This document shows positions 11,101 through 22,326 of a stretch of DNA of 64,000 bases, piece by piece. The translations under genes were made by a program, and so were the position numbers. Source of the stretch: Rotaria socialis (taxonomy: Eukaryota > Rotifera > Eurotatoria > Philodinida > Philodinidae); assembly GCA_905331475.1 (NCBI GenBank), contig CAJNYU010003364.1, forward strand, positions 372,001 to 436,000, written 5' to 3'. The notes below the pieces were generated by a model, which made no database searches, was not told where the DNA came from, and worked only from the letters and a program-made list of their open reading frames with translations. Every line of letters starts with the position of its first letter. The first letter of the stretch is position 1.

Positions 11101-12872
11101 TTATGATCTTCGAAAGCTTTTAAATCGATTTTCAGACCGAGATAAGAATTTCGTACAAAATCTCTTTTCTGGTGCCCAAACTGGTGGTTCTTCTAATTCA
11201 ATTTCATCTTCATGTTCTTCCTCATCTTCTGTTATATGAGAATCAATTTGTTCTTCAGATTCACTTTCACTTTCTACAGAATCTTCTTCGCTACTACCAG
11301 ATACATTTTGATGATCAGTATTGGATTCACATTCACTTAAATCTTCGACAAAATCGTAAACACCTGTGCGAGCAAATGTAGTCATCGCGTCTCGTTCTTT
11401 CTCATCTTGAAAGTTCATTTCTAGCATTCGATACAGTTTCTGAAGCATAGTTAGCAGAGGATTTTTAGCTGGATTAGTAGATGAAAAATAGAGACGTGAA
11501 AGTAGATCATTGCTTTTCTCGACGCCTTGCATATTGTAATCTCTGAGATCATTTAATTCATGAAATTCAAATAAATGATTACCAATGATATGAATATAGG
11601 GAGTAACAGTCGTTCGAAGACCACTTTGACGAAATTCTTTAACGAACTCGAGTGATAAACGTTTCAGAACACCATTTCGTTTTATAGAACTACTCTTAAG
11701 CTCATTAAGAATTTCTTTAAATTTGTTAACTACAGCTCGGGCTGATTTTGCTATTTCATCACTAAGAATCTCTTTATAAGGAAAACTATCAACAAAAAAT
11801 AGATCTTGAAGATGACCAGAAAGTTTTCCATGAGAGGCAATTGTTTTATTTTTATCATCTGAATCGACTTGAAAGAAAAAACGTTTTCCTACAGTTCTCT
11901 CACAATGTTTATTCAGAATTTTTATTTTATTTTCGATAATCGCTAAATGTTCGCCTCCATATTTACCAGTACGAGAAGCATACGACAACATATCTTTCAA
12001 AATGACATCGAAAACTCTTAGTTTCAAATGTAGAGTGTCAACGCAATAATCTTGGTAGTTAAACAGGTCACCAAAAAGTGGTTCACATTTATATCCTAAA
12101 TCGTTAGGTTTTATTGCTAAGCAAGAGATCGTGCTCGTTTAGCTGGATCATGGTAAGAAGTAGGACCAACACGGACAGTTACTGTATTCTTATTTATTCC
12201 CTTTCCTTCAGTAATATTTTTATCATAGGCTGTATCTTCAGTTACGTGAAGATCATCTTTATGTTGAGTACAAAAGATGCATGGGTAGTTAGAGCTAAAT
12301 CCAGCAAGTCCAAACACATAGACTGCATTCATCAAATCACCACCTAATCGAACACGAATATCAATATCTTTTCCTCCTATAGAAATGTGCTTAACTGATT
12401 TAATATCATTAATGAATTCTACAGGTAAGGTTTTACGTAACAATTCAGTGTTTTCTTTCTGAACCTCAAAAAGACCTAGAGGAACAAGGTTTGTTGCTGT
12501 TTGACATTGACGACCACCTTCAATACAGTTAATAGATATTGCAACTATATGTTTATTTCCTATCAAGGTACCATCCATATTGAAACGAATAGTGAGCGTG
12601 TCAAACTGATCGAGTTTCAGTTCGTGCTTACGAGCAACAAATATAGCTGTACGTAAAGCGTACTCAAACTTAACATAAGCACTTGTCGATGTGAATAAAA
12701 TAGGAAATTTTGTGTTTGTTTTTTTTCTAAGTCTTTCGATCTCTTTCAAGGAATAAAGTTTTTTTTACTTCGCATATATTGAAAAATAGCATTTAATGCA
12801 CAATCCGTAAGATAATATGTATCTTTTAAGTGTAATAAATCTCGTTTATTTTTTACAAGGGGGAAATAGCGG
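11101..12872 (-). pseudogene. DDE transposase relic with two frameshifts (RAG/Transib/CMC-like layout)
   Basis: Three overlapping minus-strand frames make one protein: about 12872-12745, 12749-12117 and 12117-11101. The first shift lies in a T run near 12755-12770. The second lies near 12117, where a one-base change converts the reading to a stop; the other frame continues with DLGYKCEPLFGDL and CVDTLHLKLRV. Candidate catalytic sites are RFNMDGTL (Asp), CVDTLHLKL (Asp) and GVEKSNDLLSRLYF (Glu). A zinc knuckle YPCIFCTQHKDDLH sits between them, and the C-terminus is very acidic (about 11170-11330). This order resembles RAG1/Transib-type DDE enzymes, but I cannot assign the superfamily firmly. 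It may be a domesticated gene with sequencing errors rather than dead. Confidence 0.55.
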
Positions 12873-12875
12873 ACT

Positions 12876-12930
12876 CCAATCCAGTGGAGTCCAGTGGAGT
12901 CCAATGGAGTCCAATGGAGTCCAGTGAAGT
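12876..12930. repeat. 10-bp minisatellite
   Basis: Five full copies of CCAGTGGAGT or a one-base variant (12881-12930), plus a partial unit before them. Confidence 0.9.
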
Positions 12931-13282
12931 CGTTTGAAACTCTGTAGAGCACTTCAAGTATATTATAGATATATAATACACTTGTATATTGATTTTGCTT
13001 CTCATCACCTGTTATATAGAATTAAACAGATACTAGCTCCAATTTTGAGAAGGACGCACAGTATCTGTGTACCATCCATTCACAACACATTGAGTGAATA
13101 AAAAAATTACAGCAAACATAGTATACCCTGTATTGAAAAAAAGTCGAACAAAACTAGAAAAAAAAACTTATATTATCATTTATTGATCTGTTGCACGCGA
13201 AGTAATCGATCATTTGAAAGTTTACTTTTATCTTCTGTTAACAACCAACATGCAGTTTGTTTGTGTAAAAATTTTGTATCAT
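12931..13282. other. Non-coding stretch before the assembly gap
   Basis: No feature recognised; AT-rich. Confidence 0.5.
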
Positions 13283-13581
13283 NNNNNNNNNNNNNNNNNN
13301 NNNNNNNNNNNNNNNNNNNNNNNNNNNNNNNNNNNNNNNNNNNNNNNNNNNNNNNNNNNNNNNNNNNNNNNNNNNNNNNNNNNNNNNNNNNNNNNNNNNN
13401 NNNNNNNNNNNNNNNNNNNNNNNNNNNNNNNNNNNNNNNNNNNNNNNNNNNNNNNNNNNNNNNNNNNNNNNNNNNNNNNNNNNNNNNNNNNNNNNNNNNN
13501 NNNNNNNNNNNNNNNNNNNNNNNNNNNNNNNNNNNNNNNNNNNNNNNNNNNNNNNNNNNNNNNNNNNNNNNNNNNNNNNNN
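13283..13581. other. Assembly gap (299 N)
   Basis: Undetermined bases. It is flanked by repeat sequence containing GCTTCGCA motifs, which probably caused the break. Confidence 0.99.
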
Positions 13582-13594
13582 ACGGACAACATAA

Positions 13595-13870
13595 ATGCTT
13601 CTGCTTCGCATCGCATTAAAAAAAAAACTCGCGACGGACTACATAAATGCTGTGCTTCGCACCGCATTAATTATTTTTTGTTTTTTATTACAACTGCTGA
13701 AGACAGGAAAAGGTGTATACTTCAAGCGAATATGAAACTAATCAGACCATAACGATGTCTAATTAATTTTAAGATTGCTTGTTCCATTTCCGTTAAATTT
13801 TTTATTTTTGCGGGTACTCGACTCGTGCTTCGCACCGCATTTCGTATACGAGTGAAACTCGAATACCATC
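13595..13870. repeat. Dispersed short repeat containing GCTTCGCACCGCATT
   Basis: The motif TGCTTCGCAYCGCATT occurs at about 13602, 13651 and 13829. In reverse orientation with changes (AATGCGACGCGAAGCA) it occurs at about 15750. It marks a degraded repeat family around the gap. Confidence 0.6.
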
Positions 13871-14017
13871 TAGTTCATATCTGTATATCCGAAAGTGATA
13901 AGTCCTACCGTTGGTTCTGATAAACGGAGCAAAGGCTAATGCAAATAATCGAGTAGCATGCATTGTAGTGTTACATGCTGGACTAGCAGCGAGATGATAT
14001 GACCACAGAACGGAGAA

Positions 14018-14093
14018 AAAGATAATCCTTTCGTGGGGTTCGAACCACACATCCTCTGCTATCCGGGCAGATGTACTACCGTTATACTAGAAA
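14018..14093 (-). pseudogene. tRNA-like gene or pseudogene
   Basis: Minus strand: acceptor strands TCTTTTC and GAAAGGA pair over 7 bp (one G-T). The D-arm GTATAACGGTAGTAC, the anticodon stem TCTGC/GCAGA and the T-loop TTCGAAC are present, and a TTTTT run follows. The T-stem does not pair in register, and position 33 is C rather than T, so the implied anticodon (GGA) is not trustworthy. It is a decayed tRNA or a tRNA-derived SINE head. Confidence 0.45.
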
Positions 14094-14111
14094 AGACAAC
14101 TTAATCTCCGT

Positions 14112-14142
14112 TTAGAATTGTAGGGGACCACTACAATTCTAA
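14112..14142. repeat. Perfect 12-bp hairpin
   Basis: TTAGAATTGTAG pairs with CTACAATTCTAA around the 7-base loop GGGACCA. It lies just beside the tRNA-like element. Confidence 0.85.
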
Positions 14143-14580
14143 CATGCAGTTCTTGTCAATTTTTGTCCGAATAGTATAATCAATATTGTATGGCATGTAA
14201 TCGTACTGGATGAATTTGAGATCAGATTGTTCTAAAAAAGATTGATTAGTATTTCATTTCAGTTGATTTTGCCATTCATAATGATGTTAGAATAGAGGAA
14301 GTAACCAAAATAAAGCTATAACAAATCAAAAAATGCAATCTAAATTGACTTAATACAAAGAACATCGATGAAGGCCATGCACACATTTTGTGATAACACG
14401 CTACATTGGTTATCTATTGAGTAAAACTTTTCTTATTCAGAATTAAATCACATGATGTGTTACAATATGTTTTTGCTTGATCACTCTACTAGCTAACTTC
14501 AAAGGACATCGACATATAATCCGCTTTATGATTTCTCCGGGAAACGCTAATGGAACAGCAGAAAATGATTTCGGAAAGGA
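14143..14580. other. Non-coding stretch
   Basis: No gene or clear repeat seen. Confidence 0.4.
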
Positions 14581-15540
14581 ATCTAAAGTACGTCTAAATC
14601 TCCAATAAACTGATACTTTAGTCACAGTCATTGTGTTCTCAGCTCAACTTTATTTATCATATCCTAATCTGTACGTCCTAATCTAGTACGTCTAAACCAG
14701 TATCGATAAATCTTTATGTCCATCCATAAGTATTCCCTCCGCTTAACCCTTACTTGGAATGCTAGAGGCATTACCTGAGAGTCTGAGACACACATCAATT
14801 GTCAAATTCGAATTAAGTCCCACGTAAACTCAAGAAAAAAAGAAAAGATAGCGCCCAATGATAAGTAATGCGATATCATGTATAGAAAAATAATGGGTAA
14901 CTACAACAACCCTTTATTTTAGTGTCGCGGCGTGGGGGCGCTGCACCCCTCACCCCCGCAGAGCCGCAGCCAACGCTTGTCTCTGTGTACACAGTGGCAT
15001 CTACATTTACCCATCGTGAAGTTCAACATGCAAATTTCGGATGCAGCTGTTTCACAGATGATGCAAGCAGTATTCTACATGGTGCTGCTAGCATCCTACG
15101 TGGTGTTGCTAGCGGTTCCAGCAATGTTGCTAGAAGTCCAGGTGTTAACTAGCATTACAGGCAATACTACTAGCAAATCTGGGGATGTTGCTAGCATCTC
15201 AGATGATGCCACTTGCATCCCAGATGATACTGCTAAAATCCCATGGTATCGTTAGATAGGGTAAGCTAGAAGAGGTGTGAGGATTTTTCTGTATTAATTT
15301 AGATGTAAAGATTAAGACGCATTAGATTACGACGTATAAATTAAGACGAATTAGATTACGACGTACTATATTTAAACGTACAGGTTAAGATGTATAGATT
15401 AAGACGTACTAGATTAGGACATGTAGTAGATTAGAGATTAAACCGTAAGGTTTAAGACGTAAAGATTTAGATGTACAGATTTGGAGATACACATAGATAT
15501 ATACCAGATTAAGACTTGTAGAAAGGACGTAGACGTATAG
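14580..15540. mobile_element. Composite element with inverted arms around a 21-bp minisatellite
   Basis: The left arm (about 14580-14720) holds copies of TAATCTAGTACGTC-type motifs. The right arm (about 15275-15540) holds the complementary AGATTAAGACGTA-type motif many times. Segment 14676-14695 is the reverse complement of 15399-15419 with a single one-base insertion. Between them are a GC-rich segment at 14925-14980 and the 21-bp minisatellite. The symmetry suggests one non-autonomous transposon; its exact ends are not resolved. Confidence 0.5.
15079..15248. repeat. Degenerate 21-bp minisatellite
   Basis: About eight units of 19-22 bp with consensus near GATGWTGCTAGCATCCCA; the last four are each 21 bp. 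Confidence 0.8.
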
Positions 15541-16210
15541 CGATCGGAAAAGTTTGAAGCTTTTTTCTATCGTTTCCCACCGAAACGATAAACCGGATGG
15601 ACTCGACATCGAACAGTCCAAAAAATAGTAAAATATATGCACCACAAGAATTTTTAATTTTTTGTAAACGTCCGACAAAACCAGAGAAAACATCAAGAAT
15701 GTTTATGTGCTTTATTTCATTTTTGTGAACTTCTACTAGGAATTATTTAATGCGACGCGAAGCATAGAGCATTAATTCACCTAGTTGTATTTCTCAGAAA
15801 GTATTCTACAATGGATTCATGCATTCTAAATTGATTCGAATTTCAAAGTCAATTCTGATTTAGGTATTCATTTTGTGCTCTTTCTATGTAATATAAGTTT
15901 TTTAATATTTTTATTTTTGCATGTTTTGGTTAAAATATCATTAAAATACTTCATTTAGAAATTCTTAAGTGAGATGCAATTCTTTTCTTTCAGACGCGTC
16001 ATACTATTTTAGTGTTATTCTTCAAATAAAAAAGTATTTCAATTGTATGGTAATTTTTTTTTCCATACGATTCATCATTTTATAGAAGTGGCAATGATAT
16101 TTGGCCAATTAATCTTGAAATTCACTTTGAAAACAAAACATCAAACTCTTGTTTTGAATGCATGTAAGAAAAAGAAAATTTGAGAACGTTAAGGTAAGAG
16201 TACTCGAATT
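15541..16210. other. Non-coding stretch
   Basis: No gene seen. It includes an inverted copy of the GCTTCGCA repeat near 15750. Confidence 0.4.
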
Positions 16211-16607
16211 CAAGGGGGAAAAGGCGGATCTAGGATTTTCAAAATCCCAAAATCCAAACCGTGAATGATGGAATTTCCATTTGAATTTTTTCCACGTGTA
16301 GGTCTCATGATCCTTAGAACATTCTACAATTTTTAGCGCAAACAGATCTTTCCTTCTCAAGATAATGAATGCGCAAGAAATGCTCATTTCATGGCACCGT
16401 CAGAAAATCCAGTTTTTTTGAAAATTCAATATTTTAAGAAGAAAACATTTGCTCGAGTCGAAACTTTTACGATCTTCTATGATCCATGAAACCTATGTAG
16501 CGGAAGAATTTTAGGTCGAAACTACGTCATTAACAGGAAGGAAAAATGCTTTTCAATTTTGGGACCTTTTAGATTTAAAATCCCAACAAATCCACCGTTC
16601 CCCCTTG
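16211..16607. mobile_element. MITE-like element with terminal inverted repeats
   Basis: The left end is CAAGGGGGAAAAGGCGGAT and the right end, reverse-complemented, is CAAGGGGGAACGGTGGAT. The first 10 bases are identical and the rest near-identical; the length is about 397 bp. Internal segments rich in GGATTTT/AAAATCC are also partly inverted. I could not settle a target duplication. Confidence 0.55.
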
Positions 16608-17131
16608 ATTTGAATTAGTTAATTAAATTACTGGAAGAGTCGTATTAGTTTATTCTCATACTCATTGAGTCGAGGAAAGAAAGAAAAGACGAGAAAAAAT
16701 AGCGCCAAGTTAGAGAGCTTGTAGTCAACTATAGAAAAATAGTTGCATATATATGAATTGAATACGATGTAAGACCCAGTATATATAATAATTATTACTA
16801 AAGAACAAGAACGATGCATTTTGAACCCGTTTCCGTCCTTCTTATTTTTTCTTTCCTGTTTTTTATCAATTTTATTTCGAGTGCCGAGCAATAGTTCTTT
16901 CTTTCTTTCTTTCTTAGTATCGATATATTTTTGGCTGGAAGAATGCTCCACGGTAGATTAAGCAAAGAACAGGAAGAAGAAGGAACAATGCTCGATAATG
17001 ATTTTTTACACTTGTATGTTTGACACGTTTATGTCTCTCCTTTAATCGATTTGTAATTGTAGTAAATAGCAGCGCATTAAACGCTTGTTGTATTAGTTAT
17101 TCCAGTTAATATTTCTTGTCTCTTTTTTACA
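16608..17131. other. Upstream region of glycosyltransferase-like gene 1
   Basis: No gene seen. It contains a (TTTC)n run near 16897-16914. A segment at 16690-16750 resembles 14835-14895 (shared ATAGCGCC and TATAGAAAAATA), so it is another copy of a local repeat. Confidence 0.4.
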
Positions 17132-18175
17132 ATGTTCCGTGTTCAATCAAAAAAATTTCAAAGTTCACTTTCACGTAATTTATCCCAAATAGTTTATAAC
17201 TGTTGCGCAAATAAAAGATATTTATTAATAATCATACTTTTCCTATGTACAATGTCAATGATTTATTCAATATTTTATGCTCGAATGCAATCACAATATA
17301 CAGATGGAACAGATGTTTGTTCGACATTAACTGATATTCTTTATAATAGTAATAAAACTCTATGTAATACAGAAGCTAGTCTTCGTGGCTCTAAACAACG
17401 AATTATAGCATTATCAATATTTGGTCCAAAAGAAAACTCCTTATATAACGATGAAAATTTTTCACAGTTTATATTTCCATTTATCGACGAAGCTAAACTA
17501 TTATTTCCAACATGGATAATACGTTTATATGCTGACGAGTTGACAATAAGTCGGTTAAATTTAAAAAAATTATCGAGCTTGTCCTCCAATATTGATGTAT
17601 GTAATATTAATCAAATACCAATTATTGGCAATGTTGGAGAATATTTGTCTGGAAAGCTGTGGAGATTTTTACCAGCACTTGATCCGATGGTTGATTTTGT
17701 ATCATCACGTGATCTTGATTCACCATTAACAAAACGCGAACAAATAGTCGTTGAAAAATTCGTGAATTCATCTCACCTATTTTTAACAATACGTGATCAT
17801 CCTTTTCATGGAATTCCAATACTTGGAGGTTTATGGACAAGTGCATTGCATAGAAATCGTTTATTGTTTCTTCATTCATTTAGTATTTTACTTGATAAAA
17901 ACCAGGTACAAAAATATTCTTCAGTTCATGATCAAAGTCTCTTAACTGAATTAATATGGCCAAAAATCAAACATCAAACATTAGCATTTGATTCGTATAC
18001 ATGTCAACAGTTTCAAGTAGAACATCAACATCCTTTTCCTACGCAAAGGTCATCAAGAGACTGTCATGTAGGCTGTGTTAGACCTTGCTGTCAAAATTCA
18101 TCAAATATTCTATTAAAAATACCGTGTCCTGAACAATGTAGACCGAAAAATCATCTTGATTGGATTTATTGCTAA
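17132..18175 (+). CDS. Type II membrane glycosyltransferase-like protein, copy 1
   Basis: Intronless, 347 residues. A short cytoplasmic tail is followed by a hydrophobic signal-anchor (about residues 30-48, YLLIIILFLCTMSMIYSIF) and a luminal domain. Family blocks are FPTWIIRLYAD, KLWRFLPALDP, SSRDLDSPLTKRE (DxD-like metal motif), IRDHPFHGIPILGGLW and DSYTCQQF. The Cys-rich end has HPFPTQR, GCVRPCCQ and CPEQCRPKNHLDWIYC. This pattern occurs in uncharacterised animal Golgi-type nucleotide-sugar transferase candidates; donor and acceptor are unknown. It is convergent with copy 2 on the opposite strand, about 295 bases apart. Confidence 0.75.
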   Translation: MFRVQSKKFQSSLSRNLSQIVYNCCANKRYLLIIILFLCTMSMIYSIFYARMQSQYTDGTDVCSTLTDILYNSNKTLCNTEASLRGSKQRIIALSIFGPKENSLYNDENFSQFIFPFIDEAKLLFPTWIIRLYADELTISRLNLKKLSSLSSNIDVCNINQIPIIGNVGEYLSGKLWRFLPALDPMVDFVSSRDLDSPLTKREQIVVEKFVNSSHLFLTIRDHPFHGIPILGGLWTSALHRNRLLFLHSFSILLDKNQVQKYSSVHDQSLLTELIWPKIKHQTLAFDSYTCQQFQVEHQHPFPTQRSSRDCHVGCVRPCCQNSSNILLKIPCPEQCRPKNHLDWIYC

Positions 18176-18469
18176 ATTAGGTTATTGTTATTATTAAAAT
18201 AAATTAAAATTCTTATTAAAAAAAAAATTTTTTTGGCTGCACACGATCAATAGATAATAGAATCATAATAATTAGACCGCAAATCAAATAGAGTAATTGA
18301 TTTGTTATTAAATTAATATTGACATTAGAAGACTTTTTATCATTTTAAACGTTTCCTTGATACATTCAAGTTTTGATGAATACATATAAATCTTTTGAGT
18401 TTATCAGAAATCATTCATGATGACGGTAATATCTATAGTCTAATTACTTATTGTAAATTTTAAAATAGA

Positions 18470-21400
18470 TTAACAAAATAGCCAATCATTATGTTCTTTT
18501 GGACGACACATTGACGGACATTTTGTATACGAAGAATAGTTTCGGTTTTTTTTCAATTCAGGAGTACAACATGGTTTTGGACAACCAACAAAACATGAGG
18601 GATGCTGACGTTGAGTCGGGAAAGGGCGGGTGTCCATTCGATAAATATAGCGCGACCAAAAACATGTAAACGAATCATGTGCAAGAGAATTATGACGAGC
18701 AAGAGGAAATATATGATCCTTTAAGAATATTTGATCACCTTCACCAGCGTAAGTTTTATAAAATTTTCTTATGTCATTTTCATTATCTGATGGTAAGAGA
18801 GCGTTTGCCATAATTAATCGATCATTAAATGAAAGGCGATTTAATGCTACGCCCCATAATCCGCCAAGCATTTCAATATTATGTAAATAATGATCACGCA
18901 TTATATGAAATGCATATGTCGTTTTTGACAACCATTCGTCAACAGCATGAACTTCACGCTCAAAAATTTCTGAATCAAGGTCACGAACCATCGATACACC
19001 AACGAGTGGATCAACTAAAAATACTTTGTTTTAATACTTTTGAATATCTGTTTAAATCAATCGATTTAGAAAAACAAAAATATCGAAGTTCTATTCAATC
19101 AATAAGCAATCTATGGAAATTCCTAGAATAGTAAGAGAAAGTATTCTTTACATTTCAGCTATTCGATAAAATAAACCACAGTAAATAAATGTCTAGTTGA
19201 CATCATAGATGCTCGTCAATATATTTATTACAGTTAAAAATTAGAATGTTAACTAAAGTATTTCATTAAAAATATATCTAGTTCTCAAAACTTAAAAATG
19301 AAACTCTTAAAAACCTGGTACAAATTTTATTTCAAAACATTTATAAATATCTAAAAATGCTTTTCTTTTATGAAAAATGTTTTCAATAAAAATTTTCAAC
19401 AATCTTTTGGGAACATTCCTACGCTTATCCTTCACGCTTGGTAATATCTTGATACAATAGAAGATTCAAAGTGCTCTAGTCAATAAAACAGAGTGGTGTG
19501 AATATATATATATTTAATTTACAATTCAAGTGCATCCTATTAACTAAAGATGCAAAAATGGCAATAAAATATTGGTTTTCTGTTACCAGTTCATACCGGT
19601 GACCGTTGATATATTTATCGGTTTATGATGGTAGCGAATAATAAGGTTACTATTTTTCATTGTTATTCATTAGCAAAGAAAATGGCTCTTGCATCATCAG
19701 TTATCTGGTCTTAGAGTATTTAACAATATTCTTCAGCAAAAACGTATTCTTCAAAAAATTATACAAAAATTGTAAAAATTCGCCAAAACCACTTGGAATT
19801 CATAAAAATCGAATAAGTTATGTTATTGAAAATTTTATAAGTGATTTCTTAGTAAAATTTGTCTAATGTGACTTTCTCTTGGAGCGAAATAAGTAAATTA
19901 TTTCAAAAATCTGGTAATATATTCGGATTGCTTCATCTCGAATACCTTCGTTTAAGCTTTATATTTTATGGTTTATTTTTGCAGCGTAGTTTTTAAAGAA
20001 GGACATAATTGAATCGAGAAATTTTCAAGCGATCTATTACTAAGTGAAGGACTGCACAAGCGTAACTTTCCTTTGCTCATGACTAACGGTGAAAAACGAT
20101 TACCATTTTATTGATTATTTGTGTTGACTGATAAATATACGTACGGTTGTCGTCATTGTTCCATTTCTTCTATTGAAACGAATCGATTAGTCAATAAAAG
20201 CTATCTATTTTAAAATAGATTGATTAAATATTTAGATTCTGCGTATCACTTTACATCTTGAATGCAAGAGAGTTTCGTGTTTGATACACCAAAAAAATAA
20301 TGACGGTATTCTTTGGTGAAATTAATTTTTTTGAATCATCAAATATTCTAACTACGTGCTTCGATCTAGGATACTTCTTCATCAAATACTATTTCACGTC
20401 TTTATTAAGTTTGATAATTTTTACGAGTAATTTATGATAAATTATCGACAGACATCTGGCTTTCTAAGTATGGTAGACGATGCATAAAAAGATAAATAAA
20501 CTACGCTTTTGGTGAAGAAGAGCAGAATAAGCACTAGAAAAATAGTCAATTATTTAAAACAAAAATGCTAAAATTTGTTCGATCAAAAGAATGATATGAA
20601 TACTAAGTAAAGCAGGCCAATTATTAAGCAAATTTACTTGAAATATCGAACCAATAAAATAAATTTCTCTTCAATAATAATCAAATTTTATCTTTTCTAG
20701 GAGAATAAATATCATCTTTAGTTATTTTATTTATTATTCCTCAAATTCAAGGTTGTTTTCTGTGTGCTCAAAAAGTGAGTACACTAGATTCAGTCAGTGT
20801 GTCCGTCCATTAACATGATAACTTTTGAAAGTCTCATCCAATTGTCATGAAATTTTGTACACAGAATGATCTCATCAATATCTCAGTCGAGTTCGAAGAT
20901 GAAAGTAATCCGTTAAGAAATGGCTGAGTTGTCGAAAAAATTGTCATTCTTTACCAGACCATCCCTGAGAGTGGGTACAGGGAGTTTTTCAAAAAAAAAT
21001 CTTTTATCAGAATTATTCACAACATATATAAATCGACTCAGTTTTTAACGTTGATTCCAAATCTGATATTAATTTAGAACCAAATCGTAGCTTTCTAACA
21101 AAATATCGTCTGAGAAAGGTCTCAAAATGCACAAAAACTGCATCCAGAAACCAAATTACCTAGATATATCTCAGATGACCAGTAGTTTTAGGATTTTCCG
21201 AATGCCTGGTTTTGTAGCTAGTCAAAAGGACTATCGAAACGTTAAAACCCGAACTCGATAGCTATTAATATTGGTGATTTATTAGGAAAATACTGATGCC
21301 TGTATCCATCATATATCTTTTATAGATTCACGAGATTGCTTACGATTGTAATTCCGCTAGATACAAATGCAAATCCATTCAAAAATAACTCTTCTCAACC

Positions 21401-22326
21401 AGTTTTCCAAGCTGAACACGAATCTGAACTCAACTTCTGTGATCTCTAAAAATATTATATCTCTCTGAGAGTCGAGTCAGCGGTCACTGGATCGGGTCGC
21501 ATACAGTGTGATCCATGCTAACTTAGCACGCCTGTATTTTCTCCTTGCAATTTAGTGACAAGGGATGTATCTTGATGAGATATATGTCTCATAGAATAAG
21601 TGCCAAAACCTCGGATTTAAATCCGAGTGTTATGCGTACTTTCAACAGTGAAACGGTATATTCACTTTGTTTTTTATTTGTTTAGATAGTTTGATCAAAA
21701 TCAATCTGTCATCAATTAGTTTTACTTTTTGAAGTACACACAACATTCGGATTTAAATCCAATGTTTCCACATTTATTTAAATCTAAAATCGATTTTCTT
21801 TTGACTTACTAGCAGGTAAAAAACGTTGAATTTTTCCAGGCAATTTATTTTTCATGTTTCCTAAGACAGGTAAATTTTCGACAGGACAAAAATCAATATT
21901 ATCATATAACTTTTCTAACTCTGCTATGTCATCTGCTGTTTTGCTTATTAAATTATAATAATAAACCCGTACAACCCATGATGGATAAAACTGTTTTGCT
22001 TCCTTGGTAAATATATGAATATAAGACCAAGTAAGATTTGTTTTCAGTTCAACACGATCATTTGATTCATAAGCAGACACACTTAATACATGTTGATTAA
22101 AACCTCGTCGAACTGATTTTTCCGAACAAAATGATTTTTTTTCAGCTAATTTTAATAAATTCGTTATGCGCTCATTATTGATGTTATGTTTTGATTGCGT
22201 GGAATTAATAATAAAATATAAAGGAAAAATTAAGATAATTGCACAAATAATAGTTAGATAACGTCGACGAAAAGTTGGTTGCATTGTGGCAAAAGTTGTT
22301 GATAAGTGTGAATTCACTTTATTCAT
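18470..22326 (-). CDS. Type II membrane glycosyltransferase-like protein, copy 2
   Basis: Paralogue of the neighbouring gene. Exons 22326-21810 and 19014-18470 join in phase to 353 residues. The junction rebuilds RFLPAIDPLVG, matching RFLPALDPMVD of copy 1. It has a signal-anchor (YLTIICAIILIFPLYFII), FYPSWVVRVYYY, MVRDLDSEIFERE (DxD-like), IMRDHYLHNIEMLGGLWG, and the same Cys-rich end CPSMCRPKEHNDWLFC. The intron of 2,795 bases is far above the local norm and holds repeat DNA. The start used is the ATG at 22324-22326, which gives a short tail; an upstream in-frame ATG at 22446 is possible but adds 40 odd residues. Confidence 0.75.
20755..21760. repeat. Interspersed repeat copy inside the glycosyltransferase intron
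   Basis: Segment 20979-21055 (TACAGGGAGTTTTTCAAAAA through ATAAATCGACTCAGTTTTT) recurs in reverse orientation at about 31295-31381. An 18-bp perfect palindrome, CTCGGATTTAAATCCGAG, lies at 21610-21627, and a variant sits at 21745-21760. No coding capacity is seen. The extent is approximate. Confidence 0.55.

Noticed and set aside
12876-12930. Tandem array as a CRISPR-like repeat
   Set aside because: The units are contiguous 10-bp repeats without spacers in a eukaryotic genome; it is a minisatellite.
13176-13752. Several ORFs spanning the first assembly gap
   Set aside because: Most of their length is N; the flanks are repeat DNA.
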